From Polychytrium aggregatum (taxonomy: Eukaryota > Chytridiomycota > Chytridiomycetes > Polychytriales): 64,000 nucleotides of DNA. The notes beneath the pieces are model-generated. The model was not told where the DNA came from, made no database searches, and worked only from the letters and a program-made list of their open reading frames with translations. The stretch lies in contig NW_026516221.1 in NCBI RefSeq assembly GCF_025602895.1, forward strand, positions 558,001-622,000. Reading direction: 5' to 3'. Below, one piece after another: positions 1-11,500 of this stretch (position 1 is its first letter; each line of letters starts with the position of its first letter). The translations under genes were made by a program, and so were the position numbers.

Positions 1-1042
1 ATGCGCTCGGTTGCCTCTTGTCCTCGGCTCCTTGCTGCCTGGGCTCGTGCTGGAGGCGGCCAGACAGGCGTGGCAGCCAGGCTGGGCGCGGCCACCGCCG
101 CAGATCGACGCAGTACATCGATGGCTGTTCCGGTTGCCAGACTGGCGTGGGAATCGGCCCAATCGTCGCCTGGCATCGCACGCGGCGGCGTTCATCGTCG
201 TGCATCGTCGTGCATCGTCGTGCATCGTATCTCCTGCTGCATCCTGTCTCGTCGAGTTGCATCGCGCCGAGTCGCAGCTCCTGTTGCAGGACATATGCTG
301 CAAAACTTTCGATCCGATCCGGTCCGCCAACTCTCGCCGCTTCTGCGCCGATCCACCGCCGCCAAGACATCAACACGCCAACCCTGCTCGTCAACACACC
401 AACCCTGCTCGTCAACACACCAGCCAGTGCTCGTCAACACCAACTCTCTCACGGCTCTCCTCGTTGCTCGTGCTTGTTGCCTCACGGCTGATTTTCTTTG
501 AGCCCCCTCGACGCACTGTCGTTGTATGCGGCCGCTCCCGTTTTTCCTTTCCTTCTGGGCCCCTCTTGCTTTCGTTCGCCCCGTCCTCCTTCTTGCGCCT
601 TGCTCCCTCTGCCCCATCAGCTCCTTGCTCGCAGCCAGTTCCGGCCACGCCCCTGTTGCGCCTGCCGAGTGCTGAGCGCACGCCCGTTCCCACAGCGGTC
701 TTCAGCCACCACGCCGACCACCGACGGCGCCGGCCGGGCTCCACAAACACTGCGGGCCGCCTTGTGTTTTGGCTCCACATGCCCGGGACGCGCGTGGTCC
801 TGCCGTGCCATGCCCCGTCCAGCGTCCTTTTCCGGTCCGTTTTCGGCCCCACCAGATAAAAGCGGCGGATCTCCTCCGCAGTCCTGGTGCAAGCGTCCTC
901 TCGAGCCCTGCCGTCGGCCTGCCATCTCACTCCGTCGGTCGCCCATCCTGTCCGTCTTAGCACCCTTCCTGTGCGTGCCGAGCTCGGCCATCCCACATCT
1001 TCCCCGTTCCTGTTCGTCAATGCCCCGCTTCCAACAGCACTA
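1..1042. other. Upstream region of the first cyclin gene, no supported gene
   Basis: Open frames run through this stretch on both strands, but none shows a domain and they overlap each other in several frames, as expected from GC-rich DNA with few stop codons. It contains short tandem repeats (near 200-235 and 370-441). It probably holds the promoter and 5-prime leader of the cyclin starting at 1043. Confidence 0.5.
370..441. repeat. 21-bp minisatellite, about 3.4 copies
   Basis: Tandem units of the form tcaacacaccaaccctgctcg are visible, the last ones degenerate. Non-coding context upstream of the cyclin. Confidence 0.8.
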
Positions 1043-1792
1043 ATGTTCCAAGCTCACCCAAACGCATCTCTCGCCATGACCCAGGCACTCGCCATCCCCA
1101 GGCTTGCACGTCAGGCGTGCGCCAGCTCCTACACCGACGCCCGGTTCTTTGGCCCCAGCCCACAGACTATGCTCGGCCCCCACGAGCTCGCCCTCTCCGC
1201 CAGCCCGCATTCCCTGCCCGACTCGGCCACTCGCTCCATCGGCCAGGAGTTGCTGACCCCGCCCATGGCGTGGACACCCCGCAGCGAGGTCGAAGACGAG
1301 TTCAAGTTCAACGTCGTCAACCACGATCTGCTCAGCTCGCCAAAGTTCTCGTACTTCATCACCAACGTCCTCTTCCAGGTTCTGTACTCGGAACCGCACC
1401 AACCCGTCACCCAGTTCGATCCCGAGAGCTTCCAGATGGCCCACCGCCTGATCCACACCCTCCTCCAGAAGGTCTCCCACACCATGACCGTCTCGATCGT
1501 GCTGGCCTCGATCATACTGCTGGAGCGCGTCGCACATGCCAAGGTCTTCCAGCTCTCCAAGGGCTCCGAGTATCTGATGTTTGTGGTTGCACTCATCATT
1601 GCCAACAAGCTGCAGGACGACTACGCCTGGACCAACAAGTCCTGGACCTCGCTCAGCGGCATCCAGGCCACCAAGCTGAGCCTGCGCGAGCGCCAGTTCC
1701 TCAAGGTGCTGCATTACGATCTCTCTGTCAACCAGGCCCGCTACGACTGCTGGGAGCGCTATTTCAAGTCGAACCAGTTCTATTGCAAGTAA
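1043..1792 (+). CDS. PCL/PHO80-type cyclin (copy 1)
   Basis: Intronless 249-residue protein. Residues about 101-245 form a cyclin box: KFSYFITNVL, then a helix with LASIILLERV, then GSEYLMFVVALIIANKLQDD, then NKSWTSLSGI and a final LRERQFLKVLHYDLSV...W. This pattern (VALIIANK, DD, NK.W, LE/RE..FL..L.Y.L) is that of the fungal PCL/PHO80/CLG1 cyclins, which activate Pho85/Cdk5-like kinases. The first ~100 residues are low-complexity (Pro/Ser/Ala). The frame stays open upstream to 887, but the ATG at 1043 is the first plausible one; 1076 is an alternative. A paralogue lies at 37230-37925. The kinase partner is inferred from the family only. Confidence 0.85.
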   Translation: MFQAHPNASLAMTQALAIPRLARQACASSYTDARFFGPSPQTMLGPHELALSASPHSLPDSATRSIGQELLTPPMAWTPRSEVEDEFKFNVVNHDLLSSPKFSYFITNVLFQVLYSEPHQPVTQFDPESFQMAHRLIHTLLQKVSHTMTVSIVLASIILLERVAHAKVFQLSKGSEYLMFVVALIIANKLQDDYAWTNKSWTSLSGIQATKLSLRERQFLKVLHYDLSVNQARYDCWERYFKSNQFYCK

Positions 1793-2807
1793 CTGCTCGT
1801 TGCTGTGGGATCCACCGGCCCTCCTCTCCTGCATCACTGCGTATTTATCACCACGGCTCTCTGGACCCTTTCGCTCGCTCGCGCCGGCTGCATCTCGCCC
1901 GCGCCAGCCACCAGCAGCCTCCCCCCTATGCTTGATTGTTCTTCTTTGCCTTTCATGTATGTACTTTATATAGAGATATAGATTGTTGTGCTCGCATCCG
2001 CCATGCAACATCTTTCATTCACCGCACTCGACACACACCACGCACCCATGCACCCATCCATCCATCTATGTTCGCCGGCAGCGCCCCTTTTTGGATCTGG
2101 AATCGAATACACTCCATGCAATGCCCCCGAGAGCCATCGTGCGCCAGCAGCCATTTGCTTGATCCCATTTTCTCGCAACCATATGCTCGCAGCCAATTCG
2201 TTCTCGTCACCCAAGCAGACTCTTTCCAGACACAACCGCGTGACTGGCCCGCTGTCCAATCAGCGTCCGCGTCTGTCCCGCACACACACACGCGCGCTTC
2301 CCATTGGCCCTGGGCTCTTGCGCCATTCTCGCCACAAGTCCGATTCCTGCTCCGGGCGCTTTGCCTCCATCTCACATCACATCTCACATCACATCGCACA
2401 TCGCATTGCATTGCATTACATTGCATTACATTGCATTGCCCGTCGCTCCGCATATCGCATCGTCTCCCTTCGAGGCCGATCCTTGCATCCTCCGCCACTC
2501 CGGCCAATCGTACATCCCTTGGGTGCAGCAGTCCCCTGTCCGCCTCGGCTTCGAAATCCGACATCCGCAGCCCGTTGGATTCTGGCTGGCTCCCGCCGCA
2601 TCGGCCAATCGACAGCGCTGCTATTCCCAGTCCCCTCGCCCCTTCGAGCCCCTGGCTTCACGGCTTGATCCCTACTCCATCCGCAGAGTCCCAAACACCC
2701 ATTTCCTCTCGCCACAGCAAGTCCCCAACAAGCCAACTCTGCTGCTCGCCCGCTCCCGCACGTCGATTATCCCAAGCGCATCCCTCGCCCCCACCTGCAT
2801 CTAAAAG
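1793..2807. other. Spacer between cyclin and ATG1
   Basis: A short AT-rich stretch (about 1950-1985) probably belongs to the cyclin 3-prime end. The rest is Pro/Ser-rich in all frames and has a simple-sequence tract at 2369-2439. No gene is supported; it likely includes the ATG1 promoter and leader. Confidence 0.5.
2369..2439. repeat. Simple repeat (catctcacat / cattgcatta units)
   Basis: Imperfect runs of cac-atc-acat followed by ttgcattaca units; non-coding. Confidence 0.7.
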
Positions 2808-5800
2808 ATGCAGAATCAGCAGCCCCATATCGTTGCCGACTTCCAAATTGAACATGAAATCGGACGGGGCTCCTTTGCCACCGTTTATCTGGCCCACCAC
2901 GTCTCCAAAACGAGCCACATCGTCGCCATCAAGGCCGTGCTGAGGGAGAAGCTCAACCGCAAGCTTGCCGAGAACCTCGAGACCGAAATCAAGATCCTCA
3001 AGGGCATATGCCACCCAAACATTGTGTCGCTCCTGGATGTTGTCGTAAGTCGGTCGAGAGAGCGAGGAGCGGGGTGACTTTCGATCCCTGGATACGTCGG
3101 CTTGGGCTCCCTCTTCGCCTGGCGGACGGATGGCTCGATGGATCGATGGGTGGCCGTCGAATGCGCATGCAGCTGTGCCTCTCATGGCTTGCAGCGACTG
3201 GCTTGGAGACGCAGCCATCCATACAAGCCTTGCCGGTGCTCCTCCGTATCCCGCACGAATCTCGTCCGATGGCAGACAACCCCAATGCCGGTGCTGCGGA
3301 TACCCATGCCCATGCCCATCGTCCGAGGTTGCATCTCGGGACGGCAGATTTGAGCATATCCAGTGCGCCATGGTAACCATTCCGATTCATTTTCCTCGTC
3401 TCTCTGTCTTTCTGGACCGATGCCGGCATACCACTTTATCTGAAGAAAACGGCAAAGCACATCCATCTGCTGATGGAGTATTGCTCCATGGGCGACCTCT
3501 CGACCTACATCAAGAAGAAGGGCCTGGTCGCCGACCCCTCCCGCCCCCAGGTTCTCGAGTCGCTCGTCAAGTACAACTATATGCTCAGCCCCGCGGGTGG
3601 GCTCTGTGAGGTCGCCGTCCGTCATTTCCTGCTACAGCTTGGTAAGCCTCGCGGGTATCTTTCTCACCATCACATTCTGCTGTGTGCGCTCGGCTCTATG
3701 ATGGGAGGCGCATTGACTCCCCTGCATGAATGCTCACCAAATCGTCTGATCCATGCCCAACCACTCGATGCAGCCTCAGCCCTGGAGTTTTTGCGATCCC
3801 AGAGCCTTATCCATCGCGACCTGAAGCCCCAGGTAACTGCTCAGTTGTGTCTGTCCCGAGATCTGGCCGTCATGTCGCCAACGACGTCTGACCCTCGGAA
3901 TCCATAATACCTCTGGTGTCGATGCCAGTCGGCCGCTGTTACCCTTCCTTCGGCGCTGCTCTGCTATGCTCGTGCTACTAACACAAACATGGTCTCCACT
4001 CGGCCGTAGAATCTGCTGCTCACCCCGGCTGCCGCACAAGCAACCAACATCGAGCTTCCCAGCCCACTGAACCCGGCCACCGTCATCTCTGTTCCCCCGC
4101 TGCCGACCCTCAAACTCGCCGACTTTGGATTCGCCCGCCCGCTGCTCCAGCAGTCGCTGGCATCGACGCTGTGCGGGTCGCCTCTGTACATGGCGCCCGA
4201 GATCCTGCGTGGCGACCGCTATGATGCCAAAGCAGACCTGTGGTCGCTCGGCGCCGTCCTCTACGAGATGATCGCCGGCCGACCGCCTTTCAAAGCCCAG
4301 AATCATGTCGAGCTCCTCAACAAGATCGATCGTGGAGAGGGCACCATCAAATTTCCGGGAGAGGAGGGCTGGATCCAGTCTGGCCGAGGCACACCGCCCA
4401 GTGTTACCAAGAGAGCATCAGTCTCTGCGCTGTCCTCAGCAGCGTCGAGCCCGAACCGAGTCGGTCCGAACGATCCCGCCTTGCGCATCTCGGGCTCTGC
4501 CCCGATTCACGTCGCTGAAGATCTCAAGGACCTCGTGAGGCGGCTGCTCAAACGGAACCCGGTCGAGCGGATCAGCTTTGAAGAGTTTTTCATCCACCCG
4601 GCCGTCATTGCCTTCAAGGTCGAGGAAAGCACGAGCGTCTACCAGTCGTTCGTCGACCAAGCGCACTCGTCCATGTTCCGCACCGACCGCTCCGCGTCCG
4701 ACTCCTCCAGCGACGGCACTCATCCGTATCCCAATCCCAATCTCGCGCCCCAGACCCCCAAGCGCCAGCCATTCCATAGCGGCGGCCCGCTCCCCGATGC
4801 CTATACCCCCGGTGGCATAATTGGCCCAATTTCAGGCACCACCATCCAGCCGTATCAGATGCTCCCACCCAAAACCGGGCCAGCCCAGGCGATCGACAGT
4901 CCGTCCAGCGACCCGCACCGGTCCTCGACTGGCACAGGCTATCCTCCTGGGCCTTCGTTTGCTCAGCCAGTATCGTCGCACTCGCCTGTCCCAAAGGTCG
5001 CCTCGTTTGACCGAATGCATGACCCGCGTATCTCGGGCGACGGCTCCAGTAACCTCGGACCCATCTTGGAAAGCAACGGCACCTTCACTGGAGGTCCCAA
5101 GTCCAGGATAGCCTCGCAGCCGGACTTGGCCGATGATGCTCGTGGTGTCTCGCAACGGCCGGCTGTATTCCAGCCCCAGGCCGCGACCGCAGCTCCGGGT
5201 AGTCCCGCCGGACCCATCATGGGCTTTCGACCCATCCCGTCGCCAGCACCTTTCGAGGACCAGCTGCCGTTCTCGTCCCACCACTTTGGGTATGCGCACG
5301 ATGCCGCCAAGGCTGGACAGAGATTCGCAGAGCCGCCGTTCCCAGGATACGTCTCCCCCGAGCCCCGCCCTACGCCTCCGGAACAACGGCGCTTCTCACC
5401 CGAGTCTCGGCCGACCCTGTCGAGCACTCCCCCTGAAGCTCGGTCGGATCCCCTGCGCACCCCGCCATCCGAACGAGCCCGCTCGGGCACGATGACACCG
5501 ACTATGCCAACGACACCAACACCTCGCAGTGATGGATGGCTGTCCAAGCAGCCCGTGTCGCTCCCGCACATCAACACCTCAACCCCCTCTACTCCGACAC
5601 CCAGTCGCCGGAATACCCCGCCATCGTCCGCTGGCGAGCTGAGAGCCAGGTTAGGACAGCCCCAGGTGACCTCGGACGAAGACGCCCAGTTCTCGATCTC
5701 GTCCCTAGGCTCGTTTGAAATCAGCGAGGACGAGTTTGAGACGTCCCAATCGGACAGCACTGCGAACCGGCACAGTCATCCCACCACGCCCACACGGCTG

Positions 5801-7886
5801 TTTCCGCCAAAATCCGGTGGGCCAAACTTGCCATCTGGCGCAGCTCCTCCTGCGACTCTGTCCGATGCCGTCGGTGTTGCATCTGCAGCAACCAAGCTCT
5901 CGACTGGGAACCGCATGGTGATCATTGGGGCGAAGAAGCCGTCACATACCAAGTCGGTCAAGTCGCCGCTTGCCTCACCGAGCACGGCTTACCCCAGTGA
6001 TAGGTCCTCGACGCCGGACAAGCCAGAGCTGGACTCGCTCTCGGCGTCTCTGGATGACTATGTCGTTATCGACAATGACCAGGAAATTCAGGTCAACTGG
6101 ATCGATACCGCCGACAAGAACGACCAACCTGAGCCGGCGGCAGTTGTTCCCGAGCATGTGGCGCCGCCAGTCCACCCCGAAGGCGGTCTGCTGCGGCACA
6201 GGTCACTGGAAAGAGGTACGTCAGCCGTGCTGGCGATGGCTGGGGGGATGGAGCGGGGCAGTCAAAGAGACGACATAGGAATGCAGTAGTTTCGGCAAGA
6301 TGCTACAACCCCCTCCTACGATCATCCGTAGCTCAGCGATAGATAGCTTCATGTGGCATCGGCGTCGTAGAGACCCACTTGTGCTGATCGCGCTTGGTTC
6401 ATCTGTCTCTCAGTCGTCGCAGAGTTTGCATCAATGCCCAAGACTCAGACAAGCACCGCTGCGGTTTCGGGCGGCCCTGCCATTGGAAACATCATCCCAA
6501 CTTCGATTACCTCCGTGTCCACGTCGTACTCGAGAGCTGGTTCCTTCGCGGGCTTCCCTCAAGAAGCCAACATTGGCCCCATCTATCAGCCCCTCTCCAA
6601 CAAAAGTACGCCAGTCTCGTCGCTCCTGGTAGACACACACATCAAGAAGCTGGAGCACCACTATTCGCTTCTGTTCTCGGCGCTGTTCGTCAGTTCGTGG
6701 CGCGCCTATGCGGTGCATTCGTATGCCAATGAGATGTTTGAATCGCTACGCCAGCTCCTGCAGTCCCACGCTTCAACCCGTGGCGCCAGCGGCGTGGCAG
6801 CGATGGCGCAGACCTCCGAACAGCCGGTACTGGGCATGTCCAAGGTGGCAATCGAGCATCAAGTACGAGCACACGAGGCGCTTTCGCTGTACTTGCTTGC
6901 GTTGGAACTCTACCAGACCTCCATCGAATTCACTCGGCTCATTTTCGAGTCCGAACAGCGTCGTCAGCAAGAGACGACACAGTCGAGCACAACCGTCAAT
7001 GTCCCGATCGGAGTGACTCAAACAAGCCAAGAGTCCGCCAAGTGGGTCCAGCTCGGCCATCTCAGCGAAGCGGTGGAGTGGCTCCGAGCCATGTTCAATC
7101 AGTGCCTTGATCGAGCAGAGGTCGTGCGCGAAGTGTCGATGGAGAGCATTGACGTCAACATCGAGATGATCAGCCGTGGGGTCGAGAAGATCATTTACGA
7201 GCACGCTCTGGAAGTTGTGAGTAGCGTGCAATGCCGTTTATATGCCAATCAGTCGTGTATGTCCGTCGCAGCGATCGTGCTTGTCGTGAGGCTAACTGGC
7301 GCTCTCCGTCTTATTCCTTGGCATGAAACTGAACGTGTTTGCTGCAACGTGCCGGCATCGGGCTGCTTGGACTTTTGGTCGTCATGGGATGCTCTCACAA
7401 CGCTGCTGTGTCTGCATGCACTTTGACACCCGGTCGCTCCTCGCTCAGGCCAAGCAAAGCGCAACCTTGGAGCTAGAGTCGCAAAGCCTGCCGCAGTATC
7501 GTCTGGCGCTTTCGGGCTATCAAACTGCCATCTTGCTGATTGAGTCTCTGCTGATCATGGCCCGGCCACAAGCCAAGTTGTTTACAAGCGAGGGGACCGA
7601 GGGGGGAACCGGGACCGATCGACTTGAGGGTGTCGCCAACAAGCAAACCGACAATGCAGGCCACAATCCGGCGTCATCCGCCGAGGGGCAGAGCCAACGA
7701 CTGGATCATACCGGCCGCACACCGACAAACGCGCCGGGCACCGAGTCGCTCACATCGTCTGCTGTCGTGGCGCTGACGCCTGATGACTGCCGGGACCTGG
7801 AACGCGTGATCTTGAAGATGGAGCTGAGACTCAAAAGCTGCGAGATCAAGGTCATGGATATGAGTGAAACTCGGAAGAGCGGCTGA
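2808..7886 (+). CDS. ATG1: ATG1/ULK-family autophagy serine/threonine kinase
   Basis: Six exons: 2808-3044, 3446-3641, 3774-3832, 4010-6215, 6423-7216, 7449-7886; phases agree and give about 1309 residues. The kinase domain (about 11-365) has the glycine loop [10 protein letters not shown], catalytic Lys in [16 protein letters not shown] hinge as in ULK/Atg1, HRDLKPQN (split between exons 3 and 4), LADFGFAR and [12 protein letters not shown]; a Ser-rich insert sits near 290-325. A long disordered Pro/Ser/Thr linker follows. The C-terminus (about 967-1250, [33 protein letters not shown]) matches the tandem MIT-like region by which Atg1 binds Atg13 and membranes. Known role: starts autophagosome formation on nutrient stress. 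The combination of kinase type and C-terminal region makes ATG1 much more likely than other CAMK-like kinases. Confidence 0.92.
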
Positions 7887-8527
7887 GCATCCGCGATTCC
7901 GAGCATCGGTGACTTTGGTGGCTGAAACCAAACGTTCTTTGTTTCGACAACGGAAACACTTATTATCGGAGACCAATCTTGCAGTTTCGGCTCCGTGTAT
8001 ATGTATACGAACACACCAGCTAGTGGAGTGGTGAAGAACCTGTATTTCCTCGATGAACTCACTGATCAATATCACTTGAGTGAGATACTTGGGCGTGAGG
8101 TCATGCGTTCCTTGGAGTACGTTCGGATGCTGGAGTGTTGGCCCACAGAGCCAAGAGAAGATGCCGAGTGACCGAGTGACTGCCGCTGTGGTGCTGCGAG
8201 GCAAGCGACCCAGTGCATCTGCTGGGTCCGCCCTCCATGGTGCAATGCAACACCGAGCGTGCAAGGGCCGCTGGCTCGCTTTGCCTCGGGTTGTCCATGG
8301 ATCTCTCGGTCCAGTTGAGTGCGGCGGCGACGGGGTCTGTATATTGCGGGCTGCATCGAGCCCAGGACCACTCCACACAAGCAGCGACAGGCACAGAGGC
8401 ATGGATGCGACAATCGCAAGCAACGGTGCACTCGACAGGGCCACTGCAATGCAACTGCAGGCGATCAAGAACAGCACGGCACCACCGAGCACCACCGAGC
8501 ACCGCCGAGCACTGCCGAGCACCATCG
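7887..8527. other. Convergent 3-prime spacer (ATG1 / ABCA)
   Basis: Both flanking genes end here. Open frames on the minus strand are extensions of shadow frames of the ABCA last exon. A 10-bp tandem repeat (gcaccaccga units) lies at 8480-8525. No gene is seen. Confidence 0.6.
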
Positions 8528-11500
8528 CTAGTCGGCATCGGCGTCGTTCTCGCTGATCAGTCGCAGGAACACCTCCTCGAGGGTGGTCTGGCTGATGCCC
8601 CAGTCCAGGATCCGGGCCTCGGCCTTGTGGGTCTCGACGACCTTGAACAGGTTGGCGATCGCCCCGGGCTGCGGCGGGAACTCGTACGATGCATTGGTGG
8701 CAAACGAGTCGAGTCGCTTCCATCCCGGCGGCAGCACGCTCTCGATGAAGCTGGGTGGTGGGAATCGGCGCATCGACAGGGCACCAGCAGAGTCAGTCGA
8801 CATGCTGGCCACTGCACTCTGGTTGCGGATTGCAGCACTCCCTGCTGCCCTCTCCCCTGCTGCCCTGCTGCCCTGCCCCACGGCCCTTACCTTCGAGCAT
8901 GCTCCGAGTCTTCTGCCTGGCTGTTGAAGAAGATGCGGAAACCCGACCCGTACTTTTCCTTGAGTCGGATGGGACTGGCCAGGCATCGCAGTGTGCCCTT
9001 GGCCATGATGCCGATGCGTTGGCACAGGGCCTCGGCTTCCTCCATCGAGTGTGTGGTCTGGGAACGGGCCAAACACACCACGTCGCAGTGCGATGGGATG
9101 GGGTGTGGTGAGAATCAATGCAGCGACGGACAGGTTGTCCAGAGCGTTGCCTGCTGCTCGCCCATCAGCACATGCTTGCTCCCAGTCCATGGTGCAGCCC
9201 GTGGTGCGGCCCGTGGTGCGGCCCGTGGTGCGGCCCGTGGTGCGGCTCACTCACCAGCACGATCGTCCTGCCGGCTCGAGCCTTGTTGACAATGTTCCAG
9301 ATCAGGCGGCGGACCTCGGGATCGAGTCCAGTCTGTGTCGAGGAGAGCGCATGTTAGTCGATCGATGATTGTCTTGGAGCACAGGTCTGGGACGGGTAGC
9401 CTCGCATCTCGACCATCGACCATCGACCATCGACCATCGACCATCGACCATCGACCATCGACCATCGACCCGACCATCGACCATCGACCATCGACCATCG
9501 ACCATCGACCATCGACCATCGACCATCGACCATCGACCATCGACCATCGACCATCGACCATCGACCATCGACCATCCGCAATACTCACCGTCGGCTCGTC
9601 CAGGAACACAACAGCCGGATTGCCAACAAGGGCGATCGCAATCGACAGCCGTCGCTTCTCGCCGCCCGACAGTCCCTTGGTCAGGCGGCCCTCAAAGGCT
9701 TCCAGCGCAACCTGGCGCAGAGACTCTTGGACAGCCTCCCGTTCGTTGGACGGAGAGACTCCCTTCAGGCGTGCATAAAAGTACAGGTGCTCGCCGACCG
9801 TGAGGTCGTCCCACAGGATGTCAAACTGTCGCAGGCAACCACATTGGGTGAGCGGCTTGTCCAGGCGGACAGTGGGCCAGCAGCGGCGCAGAGGGTGGTC
9901 CTTTGCAGATACGATTGCATCGACATCACACTGTTGAACACACCATCACACCACCACACCATCACTACATCACTACATCACTCCATCACTCCATCACTCC
10001 ATCACTCCATCACTCCATCACCCCGCCCCACAGCCTCACCTGCGGACAGATGCCAATGTTGCCATAGACCTCCTTGGTCTCGGTCTTGATGTTCTTGCCA
10101 GCCAGGAGCGCAGTGCCGTGCGAGGCCTCGTACAGTCCCGTCAGGATCGAGATCAGCGTCGTCTTGCCTGCGCCGTTGGGCCCCAGCAGCCCAAAGACAA
10201 TGCCGCTCTCGACGGCAAACGACACGTCCTTGACGGCGATCTTTGGGCCGAGACCGCCGCGGCCCTTGTAGACCTTGCGCATGTTCTTGAGGATGAGGGG
10301 AGAGTCGTGCGGAAACGCTTCGGTCTCGATTCGCTGCTTCTCGGCCTTGACATCGTCGTCCTCGAACTGCAGTTCCTCGGGCGAGACCGCAATCTTGACT
10401 GCGAGCTCCTGCTCAGACTTGGGGTCCTATCAAGAGACATCACAAACCAGCCATCAGCACTTGTCATCGGTAGGGACACTTCAAAACTGTCGCGCGAGTG
10501 TCCATCACCTCCGGTGATGTGTCTCCCGCAGCAGTAATGATGCCGCGACAACAGCGGGACGGGTTGGCACAGCCTCTGGCTGGGTTCCCTCTTCGAAAGG
10601 TCTGCCTACCACTCCGCCGTTGTTTTTGATGCGCTGCTGTCGACGCAGATGCTTGAACGGGCTGGTGAAAATAAAGTGCCACGGCTTGTGGATGCCAAAC
10701 TCAGTTGGGATCACGTTGTACAGATACCACGACAGGAACAAGTAAACGACCGAGTCGCCGAGCAGGAACATGATCGCGTTGAAGACTTCATTTCCAGGGA
10801 CGATCATCGAAAACGAATAGGCCTAGGGAGGAAGGAGAAATGAAACGAAGCATGAGTCCAGACTCGGAGAGGAAAGATCAACAGGACGAATGAGAGATGG
10901 CGTTGCACTTACGGGACTGGTTGTACTGTACGAAGCGCGGTTGATATCAGACAGGCCCCGATAAAAGGCAAAGGGCGGCCAGATGAAGAGGATGAGCGGG
11001 GCTGGGTCCGTTCCAATCAGTCTGTCCAGGACAAGGGAGATGATGACTCCGCAGAGGACCAGCAAGAAAACCACGACTGCATTGGTTCATGGTTCATAGT
11101 TGGAGGTGGATTGAAGGCCATTTGGCGGATGGGCGTCAGTGTGATGCGGGTGGTGTTGTTGCCACATGTGAGCAGACCGGTTGATTGGCATGAGTGCAGG
11201 CGCCATGGTTACGAAGTGCTACAAGTTGTCAATAGCCCTCGGGTCCTCGTACACACGGACGCATCAGCCCAGCCCCGTCCTGCCCCTCAAAGGATGCTTA
11301 CTTAGCGCGACTCGGCTCTTGCTGAAGATCTGCGAGAAGAAAAAGGCCAGCGCGATCTGGGCGTTTCCCCAGACCAGCAGCAGGACAGGCAGGACGCCCT
11401 TGCCGGTATTGACAAACACATCCATCTTGGTGCCCGTTCCAACCGCCACAAACATGATTGCAGAGAGTACATAGAGAACAAACATGGTGATGTAGTGGCT

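Noticed and set aside
7674-8723. 349-codon minus-strand frame past the ABCA end
   Set aside because: Overlaps the ABCA last exon in another frame and the ATG1 end; no domain.
9408-9576. Regular array that could be mistaken for CRISPR
   Set aside because: Seven-bp units with no spacers, inside an intron of a eukaryotic gene.
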